Part shown: one piece after another, positions 1-9,160 of the stretch
How the letters are laid out: each line of letters begins with the position of its first letter
Position numbering within the stretch: position 1 is the first letter of the stretch
Source of the DNA: Streptomyces tardus
GTDB lineage: Bacteria; Actinomycetota; Actinomycetes; Streptomycetales; Streptomycetaceae
Reading direction: 5' to 3'
Assembly: GCF_018101125.2 (NCBI RefSeq)
Contig: NZ_JAELVF020000001.1
Span: forward strand, 2,981,977-3,045,976
Length of the DNA: 64,000 nt
Notes under the pieces: model-generated
What the model was told of the DNA's origin: nothing
Seen by the model: the letters and a program-made list of their open reading frames with translations, nothing else
Database searches by the model: none
Translations under genes and position numbers: made by a program

Positions 1-315
1 GTCGAAGTGTGAGTGGGTACGCGGGGTTCGGGCGCCGGGTACGGGGAGTGAAGTGCGGTTTCGTCGCGGCGCGGGGCGCGCGGGGGAGGCGCGTGGCGGA
101 TGACGGGGTGGTGAATGCTCGCGGAAGGGGCGAGCGCGGCAGCGGGGGTAGTTCGCCGTTTCTGTGCGTTCTCTGCCGATTCGGCAGCCGGTGAAGTGCG
201 TGTGTGGGCGCTGAGTATCGCTCCATGGTGACCAGAGGTTCACCTATAGTGTTATCGAATTGATCAGGAGTGCCGTTCTCGGAGGCTCCTGCCGATCCGT
301 CCAAGGACCCGATAG
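1..315. other. 5' edge, no supported gene
   Basis: I see no convincing gene here. A 61-codon open frame at 9-194 is Arg/Gly-rich and has no ribosome binding site, as expected for chance frames at this GC content. The last 80 bases are relatively AT-rich, with a TATAGT hexamer at 245-250 that could be a -10 element for the downstream conservon. I could not pair it with a convincing -35 element. Confidence 0.5.
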
Positions 316-2158
316 ATGACAGCGCAGATAACCAACGCGCGCCAACGGACGGAGCGTTCGCCGCTGCGGTCAGCTCTCGTTCCGCTGTTGGTCACCGCAC
401 TGCTGACCGGCGCCGGTGCGGCTGTCACGACATGGCGCGCGCCGGCCGACTATCGGACACAGGTGGCCCTCGCCACCGGGCTCTCGGCGCTGCTGCTCTG
501 CAACGCCGTCGTGGTCGTGGCCGTCCAGCGTGCGAGGCAACGGGCGCTGCTTGCCCGACTCGCGGAGAACGAGGCGGGCTCCAGGAGCTTCGCGGAGCAG
601 ACGCTGCCCGCTCTGCTCGACCGGCTGCGGTCCGGCTCCGCGCCGGACAGCGCGCTGAAGGCCCTGCCCCAGCCGTCCAACACCTCGCACCAGCAGGTAC
701 TGCGCACGGTGGCGCAGGAGTTGGGGCGCAGCGAGGCCGGCAAGGCGGCGGCGCTGACCGCGTGCGCGGACGCCGCCGGCCGTATGCAGGCGCTCTCCAC
801 CAGCATGCTGGCGGACCTCCGAGAGATGGAGCACCAGCACGCGGACGAAGACGTGCTCGGCGACCTGCTCTATCTGGACCACCGCACCGCGCAGGCCGGC
901 CGGCTCGCGGACAGTATCGCGGTGCTCACCGGGGCGCGCTCCGGGCGGCGTTGGGCCAAACCGATCGTGATGGAGTCCATCCTCCGGGGCGCGATGGGGC
1001 GAATCGCCGGCTACCAGCGGGTTCGACTGCACACCACGGTGGACGTGGCGATCGCCGGTCACGCGGCCGAGGGCGTCATGCACGCACTCGCCGAACTCCT
1101 GGACAACGCCGCGAACTTCTCGCCGCCCACCGCCGAAGTGCACGTGTACGTCGAGGAGGTGCCGGCCGGGCTGGTCGTCACCATCGAGGACAGCGGCCTG
1201 GTGATGGGCGACTTCGCACTCAGGCGGGCCGAACGGGCCGTGTCCGGCGAGGCGTTGGACCTGACGACGCTCTCCGGCACCCGGCTCGGTCTCCCGGTGG
1301 TCGGCTGCCTGGCGCGCAAGCACGGGCTGGCTGTCTCCTTCCGCCCCTCTGCGCGCGGCGGCACCGGGGTGATCGTGCGGATCCCGCAACTCGTCATCCA
1401 CCGCCCCCAGGAGCAGGGCAGCCAGCCCGGGGCGCGCTACGTACCGGTCGACAGGGGCGAGGCGCCCGGGGGCGGCTCCGCCCAGTGGGCCGAGCCGCAG
1501 GCCGTACCCGCGTCGGGAGCTGAACGTCGCCCGGAGGGGACGTCGTTGGGTTTCGACGGACCCCAACCAGTTGTCGAACAGCGCCCGTTGGCCGAGAACG
1601 AGGCGACGCCGGGTATCGCCGCCGCGGCGGTGCTCGAAGCGTTCTCGGCTCAACCTGCCGACGGGGACCCGCTGTTCGGGCCGCTGCCGGGTGGCCGAGC
1701 CGATGCGGTGCCGGGGGCCGAGACGGCAGGTCCGGCCGGCTCCGGTCCGGTCGCCCAGCCCGCCGTGTCCGGTTCTCCGGAGCCGGACGAAGCGTCGGAC
1801 GAAGCGTCGGACGAAGCGTCGGACGGAGCGCCGGGCGAGGACTTCCCGCTCGTCCTCCCCCAACGCGTCAGCACGCTTCGTAGCCCCCGTCCGGTGGGCG
1901 ACGCCCCGGCCGAACCCGCCGGTCCCGTCGAGCCGGACGACGGGCAGGCCGGGCGACGAGCAGTCCCGCGGCGAGGCGTCGGCCGAGCCGTCTCGGCCCG
2001 GTGGCGCAGGGGCCGAAGGGCAGCCCGCCGCCGGCGCCGGGGCCGAAGCACCGCCGAACGCAACGCCGCACGATCCCCTCGCCGCGCCGAACAGCGCGAC
2101 ACCACAGCCCCCCGCCCCTCCAACCTCGTACTCGCAACCGGAGGATGACGTCCGATGA
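316..2158 (+). CDS. cvnA: CvnA-like sensor histidine kinase, apparent frameshift near 3' end
   Basis: This is the membrane sensor of a conservon, a four-gene set in which a kinase-like protein works with a roadblock protein, a DUF742 protein and a Ras-like GTPase. Two membrane segments lie near residues 20-40 and 50-70. A likely phospho-acceptor His is residue 189 (LDH context). The ATPase N-box is E260-x3-N264 with FSPP following, and a G-region follows. The C-terminal third is a Pro/Ala/Glu-rich disordered tail with three exact copies of a 12-base unit at 1786-1821. The frame opened at 316 runs to a stop at 2148, but after about 1950 it becomes Arg-rich nonsense. The +1 frame there reads a normal acidic tail and ends at 2158 with an ATGA overlap on the next gene. 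A one-base insertion near 1940-1975 is therefore likely, giving an intended product of about 613 residues. The kinase assignment is firm. Confidence 0.88.
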
Positions 2159-2607
2159 CCGCCCCTTTCCCCGGCTCGCCGGCGACCGGCCCGCAGCACA
2201 CCAACACGGCGGACCTGGGCTGGCTGCTGGAGCGGCTGCTCCAGCGCACTGCCGGCGCGCGGCACGCACTGGTCCTGTCCAGAGACGGCCTGAAGCTGTG
2301 CCACACCCCTGAGTTGACGGTGGACCAGGCCGACCAACTGGCCGCCATCGCCGCCGGAATCCAGAGCCTGTCCCAGGGCGCCTCGCTGGAGTTCGGAGAC
2401 GGTACGGGCGGCGTACGGCAGGCGATGACCGAGTTCTACGGCGGCATCCTGTTCATCGTGGAGGCCGGCCAGGGCGCCCATCTGGCCATCGTCGCCGACG
2501 ACTCCGCGGACGTCGGGCTGGTCGGCCACAACATGAACGAACTCGTCGAGCAGCTCGGGGACTACCTCAGCACACCGCCCCGGAACTCCGGCGGCGGTGC
2601 GGTATGA
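2155..2607 (+). CDS. cvnB: Roadblock/LC7 domain protein (conservon B)
   Basis: This 150-residue protein is a roadblock/LC7 fold covering almost its whole length (about residues 15-130). Such proteins act as cofactors or regulators of the Ras-like GTPase in conservons. The sequence fits the family in size and in the conserved stretch around VDQADQLAAIAAGIQSLS. The gene overlaps the corrected end of the kinase gene by four bases (ATGA) and overlaps the next gene by four bases, so translation is probably coupled. The protein probably sits at the inner membrane face with the kinase and GTPase; that location comes from family knowledge. Confidence 0.93.
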   Translation: MTAPFPGSPATGPQHTNTADLGWLLERLLQRTAGARHALVLSRDGLKLCHTPELTVDQADQLAAIAAGIQSLSQGASLEFGDGTGGVRQAMTEFYGGILFIVEAGQGAHLAIVADDSADVGLVGHNMNELVEQLGDYLSTPPRNSGGGAV

Positions 2608-2960
2608 GCAGGCCCGGCAGGGACGACAGTCCCGACCGGCTCTACACGGTCACCGGAGGACGGAGCCGTGCGAACTCCACCGCGTTCGACCTGGTGACGC
2701 TGGTGGTCAGCGAGTTCGATCCGGCGCCGGGCATGCAGTCCGAGCACCGGGCGATCCTGGCGATGTGCCGAAGGCCCACGGCGGTGGTCGAGATCGCCGC
2801 CGAGCTGCGGCTGCCGGTGAGCATCGTCAAGATCCTGCTGTCCGACCTGCTGGCTGCGGGTAGGGTCACCGCACGCCATCCCCAGCCGCTCCCCACGGCG
2901 TCAAGTCTCCCCGATCCCCTCGTACTTGAGCAGGTACTCGTTGGACTCCGCAATCTCTGA
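2604..2960 (+). CDS. cvnC: DUF742 protein (conservon C)
   Basis: This 118-residue protein matches the DUF742 family that is always third in conservons. The signature is a YxVTGGR start followed by a winged-helix-like C-terminal half (about residues 50-95, with IAAELRLPVSIVKILLSDL). It starts within an ATGA overlap with the roadblock gene. Its 3' end overlaps the start of the GTPase gene by about 20 bases. The family is thought to link the kinase to the GTPase, possibly through DNA or protein binding, but its biochemical role is not established. Confidence 0.92.
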   Translation: MSRPGRDDSPDRLYTVTGGRSRANSTAFDLVTLVVSEFDPAPGMQSEHRAILAMCRRPTAVVEIAAELRLPVSIVKILLSDLLAAGRVTARHPQPLPTASSLPDPLVLEQVLVGLRNL

Positions 2961-3552
2961 CAGCGCGGCGGACCGCACTCCGCTGCTCAGCACCACCACC
3001 AGCGCGCTGAAGATCGTCGTGGTGGGCGGCTTCGGCGTCGGCAAGACGACGATGGTGCGTTCGGTGAGCGAGATCCGGCCGCTCAACACCGAAGAGACGA
3101 TGACCCAGGCAGGGCAGGACGTGGACGACAACTCCGCGGTCCGCAGCAAGACCGCCACCACGGTCGCCTTCGACTTCGGCCGGATCAGCCTCAACGCAGA
3201 GACGGTCCTCTACCTCTTCGGCGCCCCCGGACAGGAGCGCTTCTGGTTCCTGTGGGACCGGCTCTTCGCGGGGACGCTGGGCGCGGTCGTACTGGTCGAC
3301 ATCCGCAGGCTGGCCGACTCCTGGTACGCGATCGACCGGCTGGAGCAGCACGGCACCCCGTTCATCGTGGCGCGCAACGACTTCGGCGGCCCGAAGCACA
3401 GCCTGGATCAGATACGCGACGCGCTCGACCTCGCGCCCCAGGTGCCGCTGATCGAGTGCGATGTGCGTGAACGCGAGTCCAGCAAGCATGTGTTGATCAC
3501 GCTCGTCCAGTATCTGTACACGCTCTCCACCGGGGACGCCCAGCGCCCGTGA
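2941..3552 (+). CDS. cvnD: Ras-like ATP/GTP-binding protein (conservon D)
   Basis: This small GTPase closes the conservon. The P-loop is GGFGVGKT at residues 29-36, and a G3-like APGQERFWF segment follows. The G4 position reads ARND rather than the canonical NKxD, a common deviation in this family. I chose the TTG at 2941 because a purine-rich GAGCAGG lies about seven bases upstream and the product then begins as expected for the family. An in-frame TTG at 2926 has no ribosome binding site. The start lies inside the DUF742 gene, so translation is likely coupled. It probably acts as the switch of a membrane-associated signalling complex resembling eukaryotic GPCR/G-protein modules. Confidence 0.9.
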   Translation: MDSAISDSAADRTPLLSTTTSALKIVVVGGFGVGKTTMVRSVSEIRPLNTEETMTQAGQDVDDNSAVRSKTATTVAFDFGRISLNAETVLYLFGAPGQERFWFLWDRLFAGTLGAVVLVDIRRLADSWYAIDRLEQHGTPFIVARNDFGGPKHSLDQIRDALDLAPQVPLIECDVRERESSKHVLITLVQYLYTLSTGDAQRP

Positions 3553-3636
3553 CCGCGCCCCGCGCGCAGGCGGCGGTCGTACGGGCCGCGGGGCGCCGGA
3601 CCGCGGGGCGCCAAACGGCGCGTGCCGGACGGCCGG

Positions 3637-4122
3637 TCAGGCGCGCAGGTCCTTGACGTAGCAGCGGCTGTCCTCCTCGAAGCGGTACACCCCGAACTTC
3701 CGGGGCGCCGGGACGTACGCGCTGGAGCGGTACAGCTCGATCGCCTCGGGCTGCGCGGTGCCGGTCTCCAGCACCATCCGGCGTCGACCGGCGGCGCGGG
3801 CGTCGTCCTCCAGCATCGCCAGGATGCGGCGGGCCAGCCCTCGGCCGCGGGCGGCGGGTATGACGTACATCCGCTTGATCTCCGCGTCGCCGTCCTCGTA
3901 CTCCTCCTCGTCGGCGCTCTCGCAGCTGCGCCAGGCGCCGGTGGCGACCGGCAGCCCGTCGTCGAGGGCGAGCAGGAACAGACCGCGCGGCGGTTGGAAC
4001 ATCTCGGGATCGAGCGGGGTGACATCGCCCCCGCTCCCGTAGCGGCGCACGTACTCCTGCTGCACCTCGGCGACCAGCTTCTGCACGTCGGGGTGGTCGT
4101 AGCGCACGGTCAGGATCTCCAT
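3637..4122 (-). CDS. GNAT family N-acetyltransferase
   Basis: This 161-residue protein is a GNAT acetyltransferase, transferring an acetyl group from acetyl-CoA to an unidentified amine. Motif A, the acetyl-CoA pyrophosphate-binding loop, is visible as the RGRGLARRIL segment around residues 93-102, preceded by the IKRMYVIP strand. The C-terminal ELYRSSAY segment is also typical. It is convergent with the conservon and divergent from exonuclease III, and looks monocistronic. The substrate cannot be deduced. Confidence 0.9.
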   Translation of the reverse strand: MEILTVRYDHPDVQKLVAEVQQEYVRRYGSGGDVTPLDPEMFQPPRGLFLLALDDGLPVATGAWRSCESADEEEYEDGDAEIKRMYVIPAARGRGLARRILAMLEDDARAAGRRRMVLETGTAQPEAIELYRSSAYVPAPRKFGVYRFEEDSRCYVKDLRA

Positions 4123-4166
4123 TCCGGCATCGTAGGCAGCGCCGCGGGGGTCGGTAGGGTGCGGGG

Positions 4167-4979
4167 ATGCTGAAGGTGACCTCCGTGAACGTGAACGGGC
4201 TGCGGGCGGCGGCCAAAAAGGGCTATCTGCCCTGGCTCGCCGCGACCGACGCCGACGTCGTCTGTCTGCAGGAAGTGCGTGCCGAGCCCGAGCAGTTGAC
4301 CGCCGAGTCGCGGCACCCGGAGGGCTGGCACACCGTGTACGAGCCGGCTCGGGCCGAGGGGGCGAAGGGCCGGGCGGGTGTGGCGATGCTCACCCGCAGA
4401 GAGCCGGACGCGGTGCGTACGGGCTTCGGGGTGGCCGAGTTCGCCGACTCGGGTCGCTATCTGGAGGTCGACCTGCCGGGTGTGACCGTCGCGAGCCTCT
4501 ATCTGCCGGCCGGGCAGGTCGGAACCGAGCGCCAGGAGCAGAAGGAGCGCTTCATGGCGTCCTTCCTGCCGTATCTGACGGAGTTGCGCGCCCGCGCCGC
4601 GGCCGACGGTCGCGAGGTGCTGGTCTGCGGCGACTGGAACATCGCGCACCGCGAGGCCGATCTGAAGAACTGGCGCAACAACCGCAAGAACTCCGGCTTC
4701 CTCCCCGAGGAACGCGCCTGGCTCGACCGGGTGCTCGACCCGGCGGACGGCGGTTACGTCGACGTGGTGCGCGCGCTCCACCCGGACCAGGAGGGCCCCT
4801 ACAGCTGGTGGTCCTACCGCGGGCGTGCCTTCGACAACGACACCGGCTGGCGGATCGACTACCACCTGGCGACGCCGGGACTGGCCGCACGAGCACTGAA
4901 GGCGGAGGTCGAACGCGCCCCGAGCCACCCGGAGCGCTGGAGCGACCACGCCCCGGTGTCGGTTGTCTACGGCCTCTGA
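4167..4979 (+). CDS. xth: Exodeoxyribonuclease III (AP endonuclease)
   Basis: This 270-residue enzyme belongs to the exonuclease III/APE1 family, which cuts DNA at abasic sites and trims 3' blocking groups during base-excision repair. Visible motifs in order are SVNVNGLRAA at the N-terminus, LQEVRA with the metal-binding Glu, CGDWNIAH with the catalytic Asp/Asn pair, WWSYRG, and the C-terminal SDHAPV with the catalytic Asp-His. Length matches the family. It is divergent from the acetyltransferase gene with only 44 bases between starts, so the two promoters must be compact or overlapping. Confidence 0.96.
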   Translation: MLKVTSVNVNGLRAAAKKGYLPWLAATDADVVCLQEVRAEPEQLTAESRHPEGWHTVYEPARAEGAKGRAGVAMLTRREPDAVRTGFGVAEFADSGRYLEVDLPGVTVASLYLPAGQVGTERQEQKERFMASFLPYLTELRARAAADGREVLVCGDWNIAHREADLKNWRNNRKNSGFLPEERAWLDRVLDPADGGYVDVVRALHPDQEGPYSWWSYRGRAFDNDTGWRIDYHLATPGLAARALKAEVERAPSHPERWSDHAPVSVVYGL

Positions 4980-5052
4980 GTCCGGCGCGTCGGATCACCG
5001 GGTGGTGCGCTTGTCGGCGTAACCGAGGGGTGGGGACGGTCGTTGCGTTGGT

Positions 5053-5238
5053 ATGAAGAAGCGCAGCATGCTCGCCATCGCCTCGTTCGCCGTCGGTGTG
5101 GTCGCGTCCCTGGCCACCCCGACAGTCCAGCCGCCCGCCGAGGCGGACGCCCGTGGGGAGAGCGGCGGCACTTCCGCATCCGACCTCGCGGCGGGCGCCG
5201 TGGCCGAGCACCAGGAAGACGACACGACCGCCCGCTGA
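5053..5238 (+). CDS. Small exported peptide, unknown function
   Basis: This 61-residue product begins MKKRSMLAIASFAVGV, a positively charged start and hydrophobic core that look like a signal peptide or single membrane anchor. The rest is short, acidic and low in complexity. A plausible signal peptidase site follows AEA near residue 35, but I cannot be sure. No cysteine is present, so it is not a lipoprotein. The start has only a weak purine-rich stretch upstream. Small proteins of this type are common in Streptomyces, but no function is known to me. Confidence 0.6.
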   Translation: MKKRSMLAIASFAVGVVASLATPTVQPPAEADARGESGGTSASDLAAGAVAEHQEDDTTAR

Positions 5239-5531
5239 CCCGGGCGGCTCACCGCCCAGAGCGCCGTACGACGCCCGGCCGCGACCGCTCGGTCACCGGC
5301 CGGGCGTCGCCGTTCCCGCAGCCGCCGCACAGCCCGGCTGCCCGGCCCTGGAGCCCGGTCCGGCTGCCCGGTCCGGCGCCGGCAGAGGCGGGCGGTCCTG
5401 CGGCCCGGAGCAGAGCACCGGCCCGGGCCAACGCGGGCCGGCGCCGCCCCCGAACACCGGACCGGATCGCCGACCGAATCGGCCGGGCCGAGTCCCGCAC
5501 GGAGCGCCGGCAGGGGCGCCGGTCCGGTTTC

Positions 5532-6386
5532 TCAGTCCCGGGTGCCCGTGCCGCCGGCCGGGCCGCGCCGCTCCTCCGGAAGGCCGAAGAACTCCTCGAT
5601 CTCGCGCCTCAGTTGGCGGTCCATCGCCATCGACAGCTCTGCCTCCACGACCTGCTTCGCCGACGGCCGGAGCGCCTCGATCGCATCCGAGATGTCCTCG
5701 AACCTGCCCGCGGTCAGCAGATGTTCCTTGATCAGCCCGGCGAAGTCTGCGCTGATCGCCTCGACATGACGCCGCATCCTTCGTCCGGCCTCCAGCACCG
5801 CGGAGAGGGGAACGCCCCTGTCGACCAGCATCGTCGAGGCGTCCAGCAGCCGTTGGCTGATGTGAGTGATCTCGTCGCCCTCGATCGAGAGGTAGCCGAG
5901 CTCGATGGCGGTGGAGAGGTTCTCCGGGGTGTCTTCCTCGGGGAAGAGCGCGGCCAGTTGCTCCGGGGTCAGCCGCACCGTCGTCTCCTCGGAGAAGCGC
6001 GGGGCGAGGGCGCGGGAGACGCCGAGGAGTTCGGCGGCGCTGTCGGAGTCCCGGCCCTTCTCGAAGGCGAGGATCAGCTCGGCGATCCCGCCGAGGGTGT
6101 GGCCGCGGGCGAGCAGGCCGGCGATGGTGTGCAGCCGGGCGAGGTGGCGCTCGTCGTACCAGGCGATGCGGCCTTCCCTGCGGGGCGGCGGGAGGAGCCG
6201 GCGTTCGCGGTAGAAGCGCAGGGTGCGCGGGGTGATGCCGGCCGCCTCGGCCAGCTCGGTGGCGCGGTACTCACGGCCCTGCGGTTCGGCGGTCGCGTAC
6301 GCGGTCCCGGTGCCGGTCGCGGTCGCGTCGGCCGGACCGGCCGGTCGCCGGTCGGCCTGGCGCTGGTGTTCCTCGGACTTGCCCAC
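5532..6386 (-). CDS. MerR family transcriptional regulator
   Basis: This 284-residue protein has an N-terminal disordered extension of about 38 residues and then a MerR winged-helix DNA-binding domain (about 39-110) with the diagnostic YRATELAEAAGITPRTLRFYRERRLLPPP run split across helix and wing. The C-terminal half is helical and could bind an effector; no metal-binding cysteines are evident. The GTG start at 6386 gives the full domain. It is divergent from the monooxygenase operon, with a perfect palindrome in the shared gap, so it is the likely regulator of that operon and of itself. This last point is inference from position. Confidence 0.92.
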   Translation of the reverse strand: MGKSEEHQRQADRRPAGPADATATGTGTAYATAEPQGREYRATELAEAAGITPRTLRFYRERRLLPPPRREGRIAWYDERHLARLHTIAGLLARGHTLGGIAELILAFEKGRDSDSAAELLGVSRALAPRFSEETTVRLTPEQLAALFPEEDTPENLSTAIELGYLSIEGDEITHISQRLLDASTMLVDRGVPLSAVLEAGRRMRRHVEAISADFAGLIKEHLLTAGRFEDISDAIEALRPSAKQVVEAELSMAMDRQLRREIEEFFGLPEERRGPAGGTGTRD

Positions 6387-6491
6387 GCCGTAAGCCTATG
6401 CCGGAGGGGGAGCCCGAAACGCGGGGTACAAACCGCCGGTAGTTTTTCCCGCCCTCCCCCTACCGCTCGGTATGTGAGCTGGCCTACTCTG

Positions 6492-6523
6492 CGAACCATG
6501 CCAGTGATTACTGGCATGGTTCG
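6492..6523. promoter_or_regulatory. Perfect 32-bp palindromic operator candidate
   Basis: The sequence holds two exact 14-base inverted arms (6492-6505 and 6510-6523, core GAACCATGCCAGT) separated by GATT. It lies 25 bases before the monooxygenase start and about 105 bases before the MerR start. Its length, symmetry and position fit a binding site for the divergent regulator. A TACTCT hexamer just upstream (6485-6490) could be a -10 element, so binding could block or remodel the promoter. Confidence 0.75.
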
Positions 6524-6548
6524 AAGGCGAACAGTCGGGAGGCAGCGC

Positions 6549-8111
6549 ATGACCGGACGTGGGAACGAGCGCGAGCACGTACGGGTGGCGGTGATCGGAT
6601 CGGGCTTCGGCGGCCTGGGCGCCGCGGTGCGCCTGCGCCGCGCAGGCATCACGGACTTCGTGGTGCTGGAGCGCAGGGACGCGGTCGGCGGCACCTGGCA
6701 CGACAACACCTATCCGGGCTGCGCCTGCGACGTGCCCTCGCACCTGTACTCCTTCTCCTTCGCCCCCAACCCCGAGTGGCCGCGCAGCTTCTCCGGTCAG
6801 GCCCACATCCGGGCGTACCTGGAGCGGGTCGCGGACACCTTCGGGATCCGGCCGCACCTGCGGCTGGGTACGGACGTCGAGCAGATCACCTGGGACGAGC
6901 AGGACCTGCGCTGGACGATCGAGACCACCCGGGGCTCGTACACCGCCGAGACCGTCGTCTCCGCGGGCGGCCCGCTCTCCGACCCGAAGGTGCCGGACAT
7001 CCCCGGCCTCGACACCTTCACCGGCAAGGTCTTCCACTCCGCCCAGTGGGACCACGACTACGACCTCCGTGGCAAGCGCGTCGCCATGATCGGCACGGGC
7101 GCGTCCTCGATCCAGATCGTGCCCTCGATCCAGCCCGAGGTGGAGCGGCTCACCGTCTTCCAGCGCACTCCCGCCTGGGTGATGCCCCGAGTGGACCGCC
7201 GGATCAGCAGGGCCGAGCACTGGCTGCACGACCGGGTGCCGCTGACCGGCTCGCTGCGCCGCCGAATTCTGTGGGGCGTACGGGAGTTGCAGGTCAGCGC
7301 CTTCACCAAGCGGCCCGGGATGCTCGGGTTGGTGGAGAACCTCGCCTCCTCGCACATGCGCAAGGCGATCAAGGACAAGGAGCTGCGGCGCAAGCTCACT
7401 CCGGACTACCGCATCGGCTGCAAGCGCATCCTGCTCTCCAACGCCTACTACCCGGCGCTCGCCCGCGAGAACGTCGACCTCGTCGCCTCCGGTCTGCGCG
7501 AGGTCAGGGGCAACACGCTGGTCGGCGCGGACGGCACCGAGGTGGAGGTCGACGCGATCATCTTCGGCACCGGCTTCCACGTCACCGACATGCCGATCGC
7601 CCAGCGGGTCAAGGGCGCGGGCGGGCGGCTGCTCGCCGACGTCTGGAAGGACGGCATGGAGTCGCTGCGCGGCTCGACCGTCTCCGGCTTCCCCAACTTC
7701 CTGACCGTCATCGGGCCCAACACGGGCCTGGGCAACAGCTCGATGATCCTGATGATCGAATCGCAGCTGAACTACCTGGTCGACCACCTCCGGCACCAGG
7801 ACAGCCTCGGCGGCCGGGTGGCCCTCGACGCCCGCTCCTCCGCGGTGAACGACTGGAACGACTTCGTCCAGAAGCGGATGGAGCGCACCGTCTGGACCAC
7901 CGGCGGCTGCGACAGCTGGTACCTGGACGCCAACGGCCGCAACACCACCGTCTGGCCCGGCACCACCGGCGAGTTCCGCAGGCTCACCCGCGAGGTGCGC
8001 CTGGAGGAGTACGAAGTGCTGCGACCGACCGCCGACGGCTCGGGGGACACCTCGGGCGGCGGCGGCAGGAGCCGGCGCGGCAACACCGACAAGCAGGAGG
8101 CATCCGCGTGA
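6549..8111 (+). CDS. Flavin-containing monooxygenase, Baeyer-Villiger type
   Basis: This 520-residue flavoenzyme inserts oxygen next to a ketone or oxidises a soft nucleophile using FAD and NADPH. The FAD-binding loop GSGFGGLG is at residues 17-24, the Baeyer-Villiger fingerprint FTGKVFHSAQWD is near 157-168, and the NADP-binding GTGASS is near 182. The ATG at 6549 has a strong GGGAGG at 6536-6541; the frame is open far upstream but without a site. It is the first gene of an operon: the stop overlaps the start of a hydrolase gene, which overlaps a dehydrogenase gene. The set suggests a ketone-to-ester-to-acid route, but the substrate is unknown. Confidence 0.93.
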   Translation: MTGRGNEREHVRVAVIGSGFGGLGAAVRLRRAGITDFVVLERRDAVGGTWHDNTYPGCACDVPSHLYSFSFAPNPEWPRSFSGQAHIRAYLERVADTFGIRPHLRLGTDVEQITWDEQDLRWTIETTRGSYTAETVVSAGGPLSDPKVPDIPGLDTFTGKVFHSAQWDHDYDLRGKRVAMIGTGASSIQIVPSIQPEVERLTVFQRTPAWVMPRVDRRISRAEHWLHDRVPLTGSLRRRILWGVRELQVSAFTKRPGMLGLVENLASSHMRKAIKDKELRRKLTPDYRIGCKRILLSNAYYPALARENVDLVASGLREVRGNTLVGADGTEVEVDAIIFGTGFHVTDMPIAQRVKGAGGRLLADVWKDGMESLRGSTVSGFPNFLTVIGPNTGLGNSSMILMIESQLNYLVDHLRHQDSLGGRVALDARSSAVNDWNDFVQKRMERTVWTTGGCDSWYLDANGRNTTVWPGTTGEFRRLTREVRLEEYEVLRPTADGSGDTSGGGGRSRRGNTDKQEASA

Positions 8112-9160
8112 CCCGTCCCCACCACGTGACCCAGGGCCCGTTCGCGCCGCCCGCACCGGTCCGCGAACTGGAGGTCGCCTCGGCCGACGGCGTCGAGCTG
8201 TACGTCCAGGTCCACGGCCCCGAAGGCGGACCGGCGGTCGTCCTCGCGCACGGCTGGACCTGCTCCACCGCGTTCTGGGCGCCGATCGTGCGCAGCCTCG
8301 TCGCCGAGGGGCACCGCGTCGTGGTCTACGACCAGCGCGGACACGGGCTGACCACCGCGGGCCTGGAGGGCAGGCCCACCGGTTACAGCCCGGCGACCCT
8401 CGCCGACGACCTGTGCGCCGTGCTCGACGCCACCCTCGAACCCGGCGAGCAGGCCGTCATCGGCGGCCACTCGATGGGCGGCATGACCATCATGGCCGCG
8501 GCCGGACGCGCCCAACTGCAGGAGCACGCGGCAGCGTTGATGCTGTGCAGCACCGGCGCGCGGTCGCTCCCCGGCACCTCCTCCGTCATTCCGATGCCCG
8601 GCGCCAGAGCCCGGGAGCTGGCCCACCGGGCCACCCTGGGGGCGGGAGCGCCGTTCGGACCGATCACGCCGCTGTCCAAGGCGCTCATCCGCTACGTGAC
8701 CATGGGCGCCGGAGTGGGCCCCGAGGCCAGGGACGCGGCCGTGCGCATCGTGCACAGCGCCCCGCGCCGCCCCCGCGCCGCGTGGGGCCGGGTGCTGAGC
8801 GGCCTGGACCTGCACGCCAAGCTGCGCGACCTCGATGTGCCGACCGCGGTGGTGCACGGTACGCACGACCGGCTGACGCCCTTCGCACACGCCGTGCACC
8901 TGGCCGAGAACCTGCCGCACCTCACCGAGCTGCACAAGCTCAGCGGGCTCGGCCACATGACCCCGATGGAGGCGCCGGAGGCCGTCGCCGGCGTACTGCG
9001 GAAGCTGGCCGCCGCGCACCTGACCGCCCCCGCGGCTCCCGCCGACACCTCCGCCACCGAACCGTCCTCCACGAAGCCGTCCTCCACGAAGCCGTCCTCC
9101 ACGAAGCCGCCCGGCGGTGCGTCCGCCGGCGGTGCGTCCGTCTCCGAGGAGGCCGCGTGA
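8108..9160 (+). CDS. Alpha/beta hydrolase
   Basis: This 350-residue serine hydrolase starts at a GTG that overlaps the monooxygenase stop (GTGA). The nucleophile elbow GHSMGG places the catalytic Ser at about residue 122. The acid is likely the Asp in HGTHDRLTP and the base the His in GLGHMTP. HGW near residue 57 provides the oxyanion region. The last 40 residues are an appended low-complexity tail containing three SSTKP units, encoded by three exact 15-base repeats at 9065-9109. In context it probably hydrolyses the ester or lactone made by the preceding monooxygenase, which is inference. Confidence 0.92.
   Translation: MTRPHHVTQGPFAPPAPVRELEVASADGVELYVQVHGPEGGPAVVLAHGWTCSTAFWAPIVRSLVAEGHRVVVYDQRGHGLTTAGLEGRPTGYSPATLADDLCAVLDATLEPGEQAVIGGHSMGGMTIMAAAGRAQLQEHAAALMLCSTGARSLPGTSSVIPMPGARARELAHRATLGAGAPFGPITPLSKALIRYVTMGAGVGPEARDAAVRIVHSAPRRPRAAWGRVLSGLDLHAKLRDLDVPTAVVHGTHDRLTPFAHAVHLAENLPHLTELHKLSGLGHMTPMEAPEAVAGVLRKLAAAHLTAPAAPADTSATEPSSTKPSSTKPSSTKPPGGASAGGASVSEEAA

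Noticed and set aside
9..194. 61-codon frame at the left edge
   Set aside because: It has no ribosome binding site, biased composition, and no similarity I recognise.
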